Of a DNA stretch of 42,273 nucleotides, positions 15,917-24,221 are shown piece by piece. A program made the translations under genes and the position numbers. Each line of letters starts with the position of its first letter. Within the stretch, counting starts at the first letter, position 1. Origin of the DNA: an uncultured Prevotella sp. (lineage in GTDB: Bacteria > Bacteroidota > Bacteroidia > Bacteroidales > Bacteroidaceae); the NCBI GenBank assembly GCA_905233555.1, contig CAJODF010000007.1, positions 1 through 42,273 on the forward strand, written 5' to 3'. The notes beneath the pieces were generated by a model. The model was not told the origin of the DNA and did no database searches. It saw nothing but the letters and a program-made list of their open reading frames with translations.

Positions 15917-16705
15917 ATGAAACAGAGAAAAGTATGGATGATGGCAGCCGTGGTGCTGCTGATGAGTGGTGCGGTGCTGACAGGCTGCCGCAAGAGCAAT
16001 GTGGCAGTGGCAGTGAGCGCAACCGACGACACCAGCCAGTTTGTGACGCTGACGGACGTGGTACCCGACGCCATCCTTGAGATCCGCTATTTCGGTACCT
16101 ACAACTTCGTGGGAGCACGCATCGACGGCTATCTGGAGCCGACGGCCCTGATGACCCGCCAGGCTGCCGACAGTCTGCGCGCCGTGAGCGACGACGTGAA
16201 GGCGCTGGGCTACCGGCTGAAGATCTACGACGCCTACCGGCCACAGATGGGTGTGGACCACTTTATGCGCTGGGCAGAAAATATCCCCGACACCCTCATG
16301 CGTGCCTATTTCTATCCCGACCTCGACAAGAGCGTGCTCTTCGATCAGGAATATATCTGCGCCAAGAGCGGTCACACACGCGGAAGTACGGTTGACCTGA
16401 CGCTCTTCGACATGACGACGGAGAAGGAACTGGACATGGGCGGCACCTTCGACTGGTTCGGTCCCGAGAGCCATCCCGACTTCTGCGGCAATCCCGAGAC
16501 GGGCGAATTTACAGGTGACAACGCCAAGTCGCCGAAAGGCCGTAGCATCACCGCCGAGCAGTTTGCGCACCGCATGATCCTGCGCCAGGCGATGCTCCGC
16601 CACGGTTTCAAGCCCTTCGACACCGAGTGGTGGCACTTCACGCTGAAGGACGAGCCCTTCCCCGACACGTACTTCACTTTCCCTGTCAAGCAACTAAACA
16701 ACTAA
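15917..16705 (+). CDS. D-alanyl-D-alanine dipeptidase-like lipoprotein (M15D, VanX/DdpX type)
   Basis: 262 aa, with lipobox VLTGC giving lipidated Cys24. Start is ATG 15917; a TTG two codons earlier is less likely. Zn ligands and catalytic residues of the M15D family are visible: DAYRP (Arg108), SGHTRGSTVD (His153, Asp160) and EWWHF (Glu237, His240). The enzyme cleaves D-Ala-D-Ala, for peptidoglycan recycling or nutrition. There are no vanH/vanA-like genes nearby, so this is not a vancomycin-resistance cassette. guaD follows after 4 nt. Confidence 0.88.
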   Translation: MKQRKVWMMAAVVLLMSGAVLTGCRKSNVAVAVSATDDTSQFVTLTDVVPDAILEIRYFGTYNFVGARIDGYLEPTALMTRQAADSLRAVSDDVKALGYRLKIYDAYRPQMGVDHFMRWAENIPDTLMRAYFYPDLDKSVLFDQEYICAKSGHTRGSTVDLTLFDMTTEKELDMGGTFDWFGPESHPDFCGNPETGEFTGDNAKSPKGRSITAEQFAHRMILRQAMLRHGFKPFDTEWWHFTLKDEPFPDTYFTFPVKQLNN

Positions 16706-16709
16706 GGCT

Positions 16710-17189
16710 ATGACCATAACGGAACAAGACAAGCAATTTATGCGGGAGGCCATCCGACTGGCCACCGAAAGCGTCAAACATGGTGGCGGTCCCTTCGGGG
16801 CCGTCATCGTGAAGGACGGCGAAATCATTGCCGGCAACAGCAACAGCGTGACGATCGACAACGACCCGACCGCCCATGCCGAGGTGAACACCATCCGCGA
16901 GGCCTGTCGGAAGTTGGGCACGTTCGACCTCACGGGCTGCACTATCTACACCTCGTGCGAGCCGTGTCCCATGTGCCTCGGCGCCATCTACTGGGCCCGC
17001 ATCAGTCGGATTTTCTACGGCAATACGCGTAAGGATGCCCACGACATCGATTTTGCGGACGACTTCATCTACGAGGAGTTGGACCGCCCCATGGATGAAC
17101 GCACCGTACCCCTCACGCCACTGTTGCGCGACGAGGCAATGGCCAGTTTCCGACTCTGGCAGGAAAAGGAAGATAAAACGGAATACTAA
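16710..17189 (+). CDS. guaD: Guanine deaminase, cytidine-deaminase fold
   Basis: 159 aa. TAHAE (His56, Glu58) and PCPMC (Cys86, Cys89) form the zinc site. The sequence closely resembles Bacillus subtilis guanine deaminase, including GGPFGAVIVKDG, SCEPCPMCLGAIYWAR and the C-terminal DDFIYEELDRPMDERT that supplies the active-site tail. It turns guanine into xanthine and ammonia in purine salvage. The tRNA adenosine deaminase TadA is the main alternative, but the tail favours GuaD. It ends directly against the stop of the MFS gene on the other strand (17189/17190). Confidence 0.85.
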   Translation: MTITEQDKQFMREAIRLATESVKHGGGPFGAVIVKDGEIIAGNSNSVTIDNDPTAHAEVNTIREACRKLGTFDLTGCTIYTSCEPCPMCLGAIYWARISRIFYGNTRKDAHDIDFADDFIYEELDRPMDERTVPLTPLLRDEAMASFRLWQEKEDKTEY

Positions 17190-18437
17190 CTACCTCACCG
17201 ACGGGTTGAGGTTACGGCGAAGGAAGAACGCCTTGGTGGCGAGGAAGAAGCAGAGCACACCTGCACCATTGACCAGCACCACCGTCCAGAAGGCAGCGGC
17301 GTAACCCAACAGTTCAGAGACGACTCCACCGACGAGGATGCCAAGTCCCATACCGATGTCCCACGAGATGAGTATGGTCGAGTTGGCCGTGCCGCGCTGG
17401 TTGTTACGGGCCACGTTGATGGTCATGTTCTGGAAGGCGGGCCACATGTGACCGTTGCCCAGACCGATGAGCAGCGCCGATCCGTAGTAGCCTACCCACC
17501 CGGGGGCGGCAATGAAGAGAGTATAGCCGATGAGGGAGATGACCATCCCCGAGCCGGCATTGTGGGTGAGACGGCCCTTGCGCAGCGCCCTGCCGCCCTG
17601 CAACCGCGAGAGGATGAGACCAATGGAACAGAGCATGAAATAGGTGCCCGTACCGCCCGTGATGCCCAATACCTGCTTGCCATAGATGGCGAGGTAGTTG
17701 CTCAGCACGCCGAAACTGAAGCCGAAAGCCACCATGTTCAGTCCCAGGAGCCAGCCCTTCACCAGAAAGAAACGGTCCCAAGAGAGTTTGCACGAGCCCC
17801 CTAAGTTAGGGGGGTGGGGGTCTGAAGAATTGCTGGTGTGTATTCCCTTGTTCAGACCCCTGTCGCCCCCTAACTTAGGGGGCAGAATCACCGTTGAATC
17901 GACCAGCCAGCCGAGGCAAGCCACGATAAGGGCCAACCAGAAAAGCGCCTCGAAACTGTTGGTCAGTTTGTAAAGGAAGATGCCGATGGTGGGGGCAATA
18001 GCCATCGCCAGGTTATTACTCAGTCCGTAGTAGCCGATGCCCTCCGTACGACGACTCGACGGCAGCACGTCGATGGCCACCGTGGAGTTGGCTACCGTCA
18101 GGGCACCGAAGGGACCGCCGTGGAGCGTCCTGACCACCATAAATAACAATAAGGTGGAAGCAGCGAGATAACCTGCGAAGAAAATAGAGAAGGTGCCGAA
18201 GCAAAGCATCAGCACCTTCTTTCTTGAAAACGAATCGACGACATAGCCGCTAAACGGGCGGAAGAGCAGCGCCGTGACGGTGTAGCCCGACAGCACCAGT
18301 CCAATCACATCCTTCGTCGCTCCGAAATGTTCACTCAGGTAGAGAGGAAGCAATGGGGTGAGAACGTAGAAGGCAAAGAACAGCGAAAAATTCGCCACCA
18401 TCACCTTGCAGTAGTTCTTGTTCCATAGCCTGTCCAT
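17190..18437 (-). CDS. MFS transporter (DHA1-like) with an in-frame palindrome insert
   Basis: 415 aa, 12 predicted membrane helices. GYVVDSFSRKK is the MFS loop 2-3 signature (motif A). In the cytoplasmic loop between helices 6 and 7 a stretch of about 29 residues (from LPPKLGGDRGLN to PHPPNLGGSC) is encoded by a nested palindrome, not by normal transporter sequence. The gene starts 5 nt after the GH3 gene, so it probably belongs to that operon and could import a released sugar, though DHA1 members often export drugs or sugars. Substrate unknown. The insert adds a flexible loop and need not disrupt the fold. Confidence 0.82.
   Translation of the reverse strand: MDRLWNKNYCKVMVANFSLFFAFYVLTPLLPLYLSEHFGATKDVIGLVLSGYTVTALLFRPFSGYVVDSFSRKKVLMLCFGTFSIFFAGYLAASTLLLFMVVRTLHGGPFGALTVANSTVAIDVLPSSRRTEGIGYYGLSNNLAMAIAPTIGIFLYKLTNSFEALFWLALIVACLGWLVDSTVILPPKLGGDRGLNKGIHTSNSSDPHPPNLGGSCKLSWDRFFLVKGWLLGLNMVAFGFSFGVLSNYLAIYGKQVLGITGGTGTYFMLCSIGLILSRLQGGRALRKGRLTHNAGSGMVISLIGYTLFIAAPGWVGYYGSALLIGLGNGHMWPAFQNMTINVARNNQRGTANSTILISWDIGMGLGILVGGVVSELLGYAAAFWTVVLVNGAGVLCFFLATKAFFLRRNLNPSVR
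17796..17882. repeat. Nested palindromic element inside the MFS gene
   Basis: Two odd palindromes, CCCCCTAAGTTAGGGGG and CCCCCTAACTTAGGGGG, bound the element. Inside them GGGGTCTGAA (17817-17826) pairs with TTCAGACCCC (17851-17860). The whole is a large imperfect hairpin of 87 bp, which is 29 codons, so the frame is kept. It has the features of a mobile palindromic element that tolerates life inside genes. Confidence 0.8.
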
Positions 18438-18442
18438 ACCAT

Positions 18443-21064
18443 TTATTTCACTGCAAAGTCGAAACTCTTCAGATCCTCGTCGAGCGACGATGTGCCGTAG
18501 AGGATTTTGTAGTTGCCAGCCTTGGTGGAAAGTTCGTCGATAGCCTCATCGTAGTACTCGAAGGCCTCACCATCGAGGGTGATGCTGGCCGTCTTGGTCT
18601 CACCGGGCTTCAACGACAGTTTCTGGAATCCCTTCAGCGCCTTGATGGGTGCACCATCATCGCCGAGACGCTTCACATAGACCTGAACGGTCTCTGTACC
18701 CTCGCGCTTGCCGGTATTGGTGACAGGCACGGTGAGTGTGACCTTCCCACCGTCCTTCTTCATTGTCTTGGCAGACAACTTACCCTGACCCACCTTGAAC
18801 GAAGTATAACTCAGACCGAAGCCGAATGCATACTGGGGCACACCGGTGAAGTAACGATAGGTACGGTTCTTCATCGAGTAGTCCATGAAGTCGGGCAGGT
18901 CGTTGTTCGAACGATAGAACGTCACGGGCAATTTGCCGCCAGGGTTGTAGTCGCCGAAGAGCACCTCAGCGAGGGCCTTGGCACCACCCTGACCAGCATA
19001 CCAAGCCTGCAATAGGGCATCGTATTCACCCTCCACAGGTCCGAAGGCAATGGCCGAACCGGAACAGTTGACGAAGATGACGGGCTTGCCGGTCTTGTGC
19101 ATAGCCTTCACGAGCAACTGCTGAACCACCGGCAGATCGATGGTCTGCTTGTCGCCACCCTCACCTTCCATACGGGCGGAGATACCACCGATGATGATAA
19201 TGGCATCAGCACCCTTCACCTCGTTGGCCAGATCGGTGAAGTCGGCGAGTTTGCGCTCGCAGATGTCACCACGCAGCATGGCAAACTGACCCTCACCACG
19301 ACGATACTCGATGACCACGTCGTAGGTCTTGCCAGCCTCCACGGGGAATCCCTTGTACTCGGCACCACGACGTCCGAAGCCGAAACCGCCACCGAAGCCG
19401 CGACGACCGCCACCCTTGTTCTCCTCGACGACCTCGCCGTTGACCTTCAGGATGTAGCCATTGTCAGTACTCAAGGTATATTTCATCTCACCGGTAAAGG
19501 TAGCCTTGTACTTACCCGTGATGCGCACGGAGAGGTTGTTGTTGTCAACACCCTCGGCAAAGCCCCAGGCACCGAAAGTAGAGAAGTTGAACTCGTTGGT
19601 ATAGTAATCGCTCTTCACGGGGTCGCCTTCCAGATTCTTGTTGTTCCAGAACTCCACGAACATACCCTTACCGTCGTTGAAGTCTTGGATATGATGCACG
19701 GTGGTGTACTCGTCGTTCAGTTCGCAGGCCTTGTTGTAGATGATCTTGGCACCAGGCACAGCATTCTTGATACCCTCCAGCAGCGAGTGCTTGTGGTTAT
19801 CGGTCGGCGTGCCACCATAGTTACCGTTCAGCAGTTCCACGTCGTCAGCATTCGGGCCCAGCACGGCGAGAGTCTTGATGCTCTTCGAGAGGGGCAGCAC
19901 ACCACCCTTGTTCTCCAACAACACCATTGACTCGCGAGCTGCCTGTGTAGCCATGTCGTTGTTCTTCTCGCTGCTGATGACCTCAGGACCGAGGTTGGCC
20001 CAAGGCAACATGTTGGCGGGATCGAACATACCCAGTTCGAAGCGGCCCGTCAGGGTCTTACGGAGATGGGCGTCGAGGTCACTCTCCTGGATCATGTTCT
20101 TCTTCAGACCTTCCGTCAGCGACATGAACACCTTACCGCACTCCAGGTCGGTACCGTTCAGCACAGCATCGACAGAGGCAGAGAGGCCGTCCTTATGCGT
20201 CTCGTGCTGACCACGGTTGAAGAAATTGTTGATGGCGTCGCAGTCGGTGAGCACGATGGCATCGTAGCCCCACTTGTTGCGCAGGATATCAATCAGCAGA
20301 CGGTCGCTGGTGCAGCAGGGTTTCCCCTCGAAGCGCTGGTAAGCGCACATCACCTCACGCACGTTACCTTTCTTCACCAGTGCCTTGAAAGCAGGCAGAT
20401 AGGTCTCCCACAGGTCGCGGTTGGTAGGCTCCACATTCATCGAGTGGCGCAGAGGCTCCGGACCGCTGTGCACGGCATAGTGCTTGGCACAGGCATGGGT
20501 CTTGAAGTAATGGTCGTCGTTGCCCTGCATACCGAGCACGGTCTGCACGCCGAGGACGGCATTCAGATAAGGATCCTCACCGCAGGTCTCCTGTCCCCTG
20601 CCCCATCGCGGATCGCGGAAGATATTCACGTTCGGGCACCAGAAGGTGAGTTCGGGGTTACCGGGATAGTAGGTCACGCCCATGGGCACATTGAAGATAT
20701 TATGGTCGCTGCGGTTCCAGTTGGCGCGGGCCTCATCAGACACCTGCGAGAACACGTCATAGACCAACTGCTCATTGAAAGCAGCAGCCATGCCTATCGG
20801 CTGTGGATAAACGGTATAGCCACCCTGGCGCACACCATGGCAAGCCTCACTCCACCAGTTGTAGGAAGGAATGCCAAGACGGTCGATACTGATGGACTTG
20901 TTCATCATCAGACCCACCTTCTCCTCGGGTGTCAACATCTTCAGCAGACTCTCCACACGCTGTGCCGTAGGCAACTTCGGGTTCTGCCATTCATACTTGT
21001 ACTGGGCCGACGCACTGGTCAGGGCCAACATAGCGGTCACTGCCGCCAAAAGCAATTTTCTCAT
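18443..21064 (-). CDS. GH3 beta-glycosidase with PA14 insert (beta-xylosidase type)
   Basis: 873 aa, signal peptide to about residue 20. The N-terminal barrel has NIFRDPRWGRGQETCGEDPY and KHYAVHSGPE; VLTDCDAI carries the nucleophile Asp274, and the TDCDA variant is typical of the xylosidase/arabinofuranosidase branch. A PA14-like domain (about 450-600) sits inside the second domain, marked by GEMKYTLSTDNGYILKVNGE. A fibronectin III-like end closes it (PVTNTGKREGTETVQVYVK). It trims xylo- or gluco-oligosaccharides in the periplasm. Prevotella xylan degraders carry such enzymes. It lies between the esterase gene (32 nt) and the MFS gene (5 nt). Confidence 0.9.
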   Translation of the reverse strand: MRKLLLAAVTAMLALTSASAQYKYEWQNPKLPTAQRVESLLKMLTPEEKVGLMMNKSISIDRLGIPSYNWWSEACHGVRQGGYTVYPQPIGMAAAFNEQLVYDVFSQVSDEARANWNRSDHNIFNVPMGVTYYPGNPELTFWCPNVNIFRDPRWGRGQETCGEDPYLNAVLGVQTVLGMQGNDDHYFKTHACAKHYAVHSGPEPLRHSMNVEPTNRDLWETYLPAFKALVKKGNVREVMCAYQRFEGKPCCTSDRLLIDILRNKWGYDAIVLTDCDAINNFFNRGQHETHKDGLSASVDAVLNGTDLECGKVFMSLTEGLKKNMIQESDLDAHLRKTLTGRFELGMFDPANMLPWANLGPEVISSEKNNDMATQAARESMVLLENKGGVLPLSKSIKTLAVLGPNADDVELLNGNYGGTPTDNHKHSLLEGIKNAVPGAKIIYNKACELNDEYTTVHHIQDFNDGKGMFVEFWNNKNLEGDPVKSDYYTNEFNFSTFGAWGFAEGVDNNNLSVRITGKYKATFTGEMKYTLSTDNGYILKVNGEVVEENKGGGRRGFGGGFGFGRRGAEYKGFPVEAGKTYDVVIEYRRGEGQFAMLRGDICERKLADFTDLANEVKGADAIIIIGGISARMEGEGGDKQTIDLPVVQQLLVKAMHKTGKPVIFVNCSGSAIAFGPVEGEYDALLQAWYAGQGGAKALAEVLFGDYNPGGKLPVTFYRSNNDLPDFMDYSMKNRTYRYFTGVPQYAFGFGLSYTSFKVGQGKLSAKTMKKDGGKVTLTVPVTNTGKREGTETVQVYVKRLGDDGAPIKALKGFQKLSLKPGETKTASITLDGEAFEYYDEAIDELSTKAGNYKILYGTSSLDEDLKSFDFAVK

Positions 21065-21096
21065 TTTAATCCTATATTTATAATGAATTTATCTGG

Positions 21097-23160
21097 TTAG
21101 AAACCTCCACCGGGGAAGCCACCACCTGGGAAGCCACCGCCTCCACCTGGGAAGCCGCCGCCACCGCCTGGGAAGCCACCGCCGCCACCACGACGACCGC
21201 CAGCACCACCAGGACGACCACCACCGAAGCCACCCATCTGAGGAGCCGGACGCTTGGCGATGTCGAGAAGCAGTTTGATCAGAGCTGCACGGCGCAGACC
21301 CCATGTGGGATAGTCGTCGGCCTTCAGCACATCCATCTGCATGCCGGGCATACCGCCGCCACCAGGCATGCCTTGCATGAAGTCCATGCTACTGGTAGTG
21401 AGGATACAAGCCTTGGCCTTGCCATCGGCAACGAGCCTGTCAACGATGGCATCGGCGCCACCCACCTTGAACCAACTCTCCATGGTGTCACCCTCGCCGG
21501 GTACCAACTGGATCATCGTGGGCATCATAAACATGCCACCGCCCTGCTGTCCCTGCATCGGCGAGGTGTACCAAGCCTCGTTCCGCTCGTAGTCGTAGGA
21601 TACACGTCCGTGCTCCATCTCACCCATCGAGGCGTAGTTGAAAGGCGAATTGGGATTATCGGCAATGCTGTATTTGAAGCCCCTGTCAGGCGAGAGATAC
21701 ATATTGCTGGGGTCAGCCACCTGTGTACCGTCCATCACGAAGCAGTACTCGAAGGTTTCGAAGAGGTGGTCGGTCAGGGTCACGCTCCATACGCCATCGC
21801 TGTCACGCTCCATGGCGAGGTTCTCGGGCAGCATCTCACACTCCAGTTCCACTTTCTTGGCCTCGGGAGCCTTGAAACGGAAGGTGATACCCTCTTCGCC
21901 ATATTCGGGCGAGATGATAGGACGCGGGAAGAGACGAGCCATTACACCAGGTGTGAACTGCTGCTCCTCACCAGTCTTTGCAGGTGCAGGCTTACCTTCC
22001 TTCATGGCAGCCTCCGCAGCCTTCTTGTTGAAGAGCAACGGCAGGGTCTTGGTGAGGAAGTACTTGGCATTCATCCAGGTATGTCCGAACTTACCGGTCG
22101 TAAACTCCTTCACGCTGCGGATACCCTTGGTGTCGAGGAATTCCATGTAGTCGCGGGCATTGCCGTAGAGGAAATCGTCGGTACCCACGCCGAGCCAGAA
22201 GAGGTGAATCTTCTTATTGGTATCCTCGGCATTGTCATAGACATTGGGGATGTCCGTCGAGGTGAATGAACTGTAACTGCAGAGATAAGAGAACTTATCG
22301 AGGTTAGTCAGACCATTGAGCAGGCCCTGGTTGCCACCACGTGAGAAACCGCCAATGGCACGGTTGTCGCGATTGTTCACCGTACGGTAGTTCTTCTCGA
22401 TGAAAGGCATCAGGTCGTTGATGAGGTCTTTGCTGAACACATCGTTACCGAACTGCATCTGAGGGCCTCCGTCTTTCGGCTTCGGCAACAACTTCGTAGG
22501 ATTACCGTAGGGCAGCACCACGATCATCTCCTTGGCGGCCTTGTCGGCAATCAGGTTGTCGAGGATGTAGTTCACACGGCCTACCTTCAGATAAACCTCC
22601 TCGGTATCGGTCGTTCCGCTGATGAGGTAGAACACGGGGTACTTCTTCTGCTCGGCACCCATGTTGAAACCGCCGCCCATACCCATCGAATTATAGCTGG
22701 GTGGCAGATAGACGATGGCCGTATTGGTACCACCGAGACTCTTCGAATAATAATGAACGTACTCGACACGTCCGTGAGGCACATCTTTGATGTCGTGCGG
22801 CAGTCCGTCCTTCGACTTGATCTCCAACAGACTGTTCTTGAAGCCCTCGTTGGGGAAGTACTGAGGATTCTGAGGATCCATCACGCTGACGCCATCGACA
22901 ACGAAGCAATAGGGGTACATGTCAGGCGCGGCAGGTCCAAGGGTCACTGTCCAGACGCCATCGGCATTACGGGTCATCTCCTTGCGTCCCTGGGCAAACT
23001 GGACATCCACCGACACACTCTTTGCAGAGTCGTTCTGATAGTTAAAGGTCACGGTTCCATCTGGATTACAGACGGTTGATCTGACTGCGGACTGCTGAGC
23101 CCAACAGTTTGTTGCCAGTCCAAATAATGCGGCAATAGCAACACATTTTACTTTTCTCAT
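21097..23160 (-). CDS. CE1-like esterase with two CBM48-like modules and a truncated second esterase
   Basis: 687 aa from ATG 23160 (the TTG two codons upstream is ignored). Signal peptide to about residue 22. Module 1 is a CBM48-like domain (TVTFNYQNDSAKSVSVDVQF) plus an esterase with GFSRGG (Ser273) and FGHTW (His360), as in feruloyl or acetyl xylan esterases. Module 2 repeats the CBM48-like part (GITFRFKAPEAKKVELECEM) and the esterase start (WFKVGGADAIVDRLVADGKA), but stops before any catalytic Ser. The last 30 or so residues are glycine-rich with repeated GGGFP. Probably removes side groups so that the GH3 enzyme can act. First gene of the operon. Confidence 0.83.
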   Translation of the reverse strand: MRKVKCVAIAALFGLATNCWAQQSAVRSTVCNPDGTVTFNYQNDSAKSVSVDVQFAQGRKEMTRNADGVWTVTLGPAAPDMYPYCFVVDGVSVMDPQNPQYFPNEGFKNSLLEIKSKDGLPHDIKDVPHGRVEYVHYYSKSLGGTNTAIVYLPPSYNSMGMGGGFNMGAEQKKYPVFYLISGTTDTEEVYLKVGRVNYILDNLIADKAAKEMIVVLPYGNPTKLLPKPKDGGPQMQFGNDVFSKDLINDLMPFIEKNYRTVNNRDNRAIGGFSRGGNQGLLNGLTNLDKFSYLCSYSSFTSTDIPNVYDNAEDTNKKIHLFWLGVGTDDFLYGNARDYMEFLDTKGIRSVKEFTTGKFGHTWMNAKYFLTKTLPLLFNKKAAEAAMKEGKPAPAKTGEEQQFTPGVMARLFPRPIISPEYGEEGITFRFKAPEAKKVELECEMLPENLAMERDSDGVWSVTLTDHLFETFEYCFVMDGTQVADPSNMYLSPDRGFKYSIADNPNSPFNYASMGEMEHGRVSYDYERNEAWYTSPMQGQQGGGMFMMPTMIQLVPGEGDTMESWFKVGGADAIVDRLVADGKAKACILTTSSMDFMQGMPGGGGMPGMQMDVLKADDYPTWGLRRAALIKLLLDIAKRPAPQMGGFGGGRPGGAGGRRGGGGGFPGGGGGFPGGGGGFPGGGFPGGGF

Positions 23161-23194
23161 ATGCAATAGTTTTAAGAAAGTTAGAAAATTTTGG

Positions 23195-23225
23195 CAAATA
23201 TAAGCAAAAAAATTGAACGTGCCAA
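23195..23225 (-). promoter_or_regulatory. Promoter of the esterase-GH3-MFS operon
   Basis: Minus-strand TTG (23225-23223) and TATATTTG (23202-23195) are 20 bp apart, 34 nt before ATG 23160. Confidence 0.78.
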
Positions 23226-23267
23226 ATACACTTCTATAAGATTAAAGTTTTTTAAACTTATGTCGCA

Positions 23268-23297
23268 TTGTTTATTCGCATCTTTTTCATAACTTTG
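23268..23297 (+). promoter_or_regulatory. Promoter of the mutarotase-like gene
   Basis: TTG at 23268-23270 and TAACTTTG at 23290-23297 are 19 bp apart. Divergent from the esterase promoter. Confidence 0.78.
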
Positions 23298-23330
23298 CAC
23301 CCAAAGTTCAACAATAAATAATAACTATTC

Positions 23331-24203
23331 ATGAAGAAGTATGTCACAACAATCCTGACGGCACTTTTCGTCAGTTGCATCACAGCCAGCGCCGGAAACA
23401 TCACCGATAACGGCGATGGCAAGTACACGATCCAGAACGACAAGGTCACGATGACCGTAACGAAAGACGGCGGAAAAATCCTCTCGTTCAAATACGGCGA
23501 TGCCGAAGTGATCAGTCAGACCACCTTCCCCAACTCGTTTGGCAGCACCTTCTGGACCAGTCCCCAGAAAGAATGGAACTGGCCGCCGGTACCCGAGTTC
23601 GACCGTATGCCCTATCAGGTGACCACCGACGACAAACTCGTCATGACGAGTGAGGTGTCAGGACGCCTCAAATATCAGATCCGCAAGGAATTCAGCGTCG
23701 ATCCCGCCGACAAGGCCATCGTTGTGGCCTATACCATCATCAACAAGTCGGAAGAGACGCGTCAGGTGGCCCCGTGGGAAATCACCCGCGTACCCAACGA
23801 CGGCATCATCTTCTTCGATGCCCCCATTGAGGACATCACGCCCGCAGGACTGATGGACTTCAAGCCAGCCTTCGGAATCAGTTGGTACATTGCCGACGAG
23901 GCCCAACAGAACCGTAAGATCAATGCCGACGGCAAAGGCTGGCTGGCCCATTGCGCCAAGGGACTGCTGATGGTGAAGAAATTCCAGAATCTCGACAAGT
24001 CACAGCCCGCTCCCGAGGAGGCAGAGATACAGGTCTATGTCAACCAGCGCAAGACTTTCATCGAGTTGGAAAGCCAGGGTGCCTATACGACACTAAAACC
24101 AGGTGAGTCACTTACATGGACCGTCCGTTGGTATCTGCAGCCCTGCGAAGAGACTCAGCCTAGCAAATCCTTCAAGAAGAAAGTGCTTGACATGATCAAG
24201 TAA
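23331..24203 (+). CDS. Exported mutarotase-like protein (DUF4380-like)
   Basis: 290 aa with a signal peptide (MKKYVTTILTALFVSCITASA). The mature protein reads as the beta-sandwich of the galactose mutarotase superfamily: TVTKDGGKILSFKYGDAEV at the start, NSFGSTFWTSPQKEWNWPP, EITRVPNDGIIFF, then a C-terminal GESLTWTVRWYL. The family name DUF4380 is from memory. It could act on a sugar released by the divergent esterase/GH3 operon. No catalytic residue can be fixed by eye. Confidence 0.66.
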   Translation: MKKYVTTILTALFVSCITASAGNITDNGDGKYTIQNDKVTMTVTKDGGKILSFKYGDAEVISQTTFPNSFGSTFWTSPQKEWNWPPVPEFDRMPYQVTTDDKLVMTSEVSGRLKYQIRKEFSVDPADKAIVVAYTIINKSEETRQVAPWEITRVPNDGIIFFDAPIEDITPAGLMDFKPAFGISWYIADEAQQNRKINADGKGWLAHCAKGLLMVKKFQNLDKSQPAPEEAEIQVYVNQRKTFIELESQGAYTTLKPGESLTWTVRWYLQPCEETQPSKSFKKKVLDMIK

Positions 24204-24221
24204 CCCGTCACAGGGGGACTG

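Noticed and set aside
15917..17189. Vancomycin-resistance cluster
   Set aside because: Only a VanX-like dipeptidase is present; no vanH, vanA/B ligase, VanR/S or VanY-type partner is nearby.
20066..21100. 344-aa rightward frame opposite the GH3 gene
   Set aside because: No domain or start signals; the GH3 frame on the other strand is complete with catalytic motifs.
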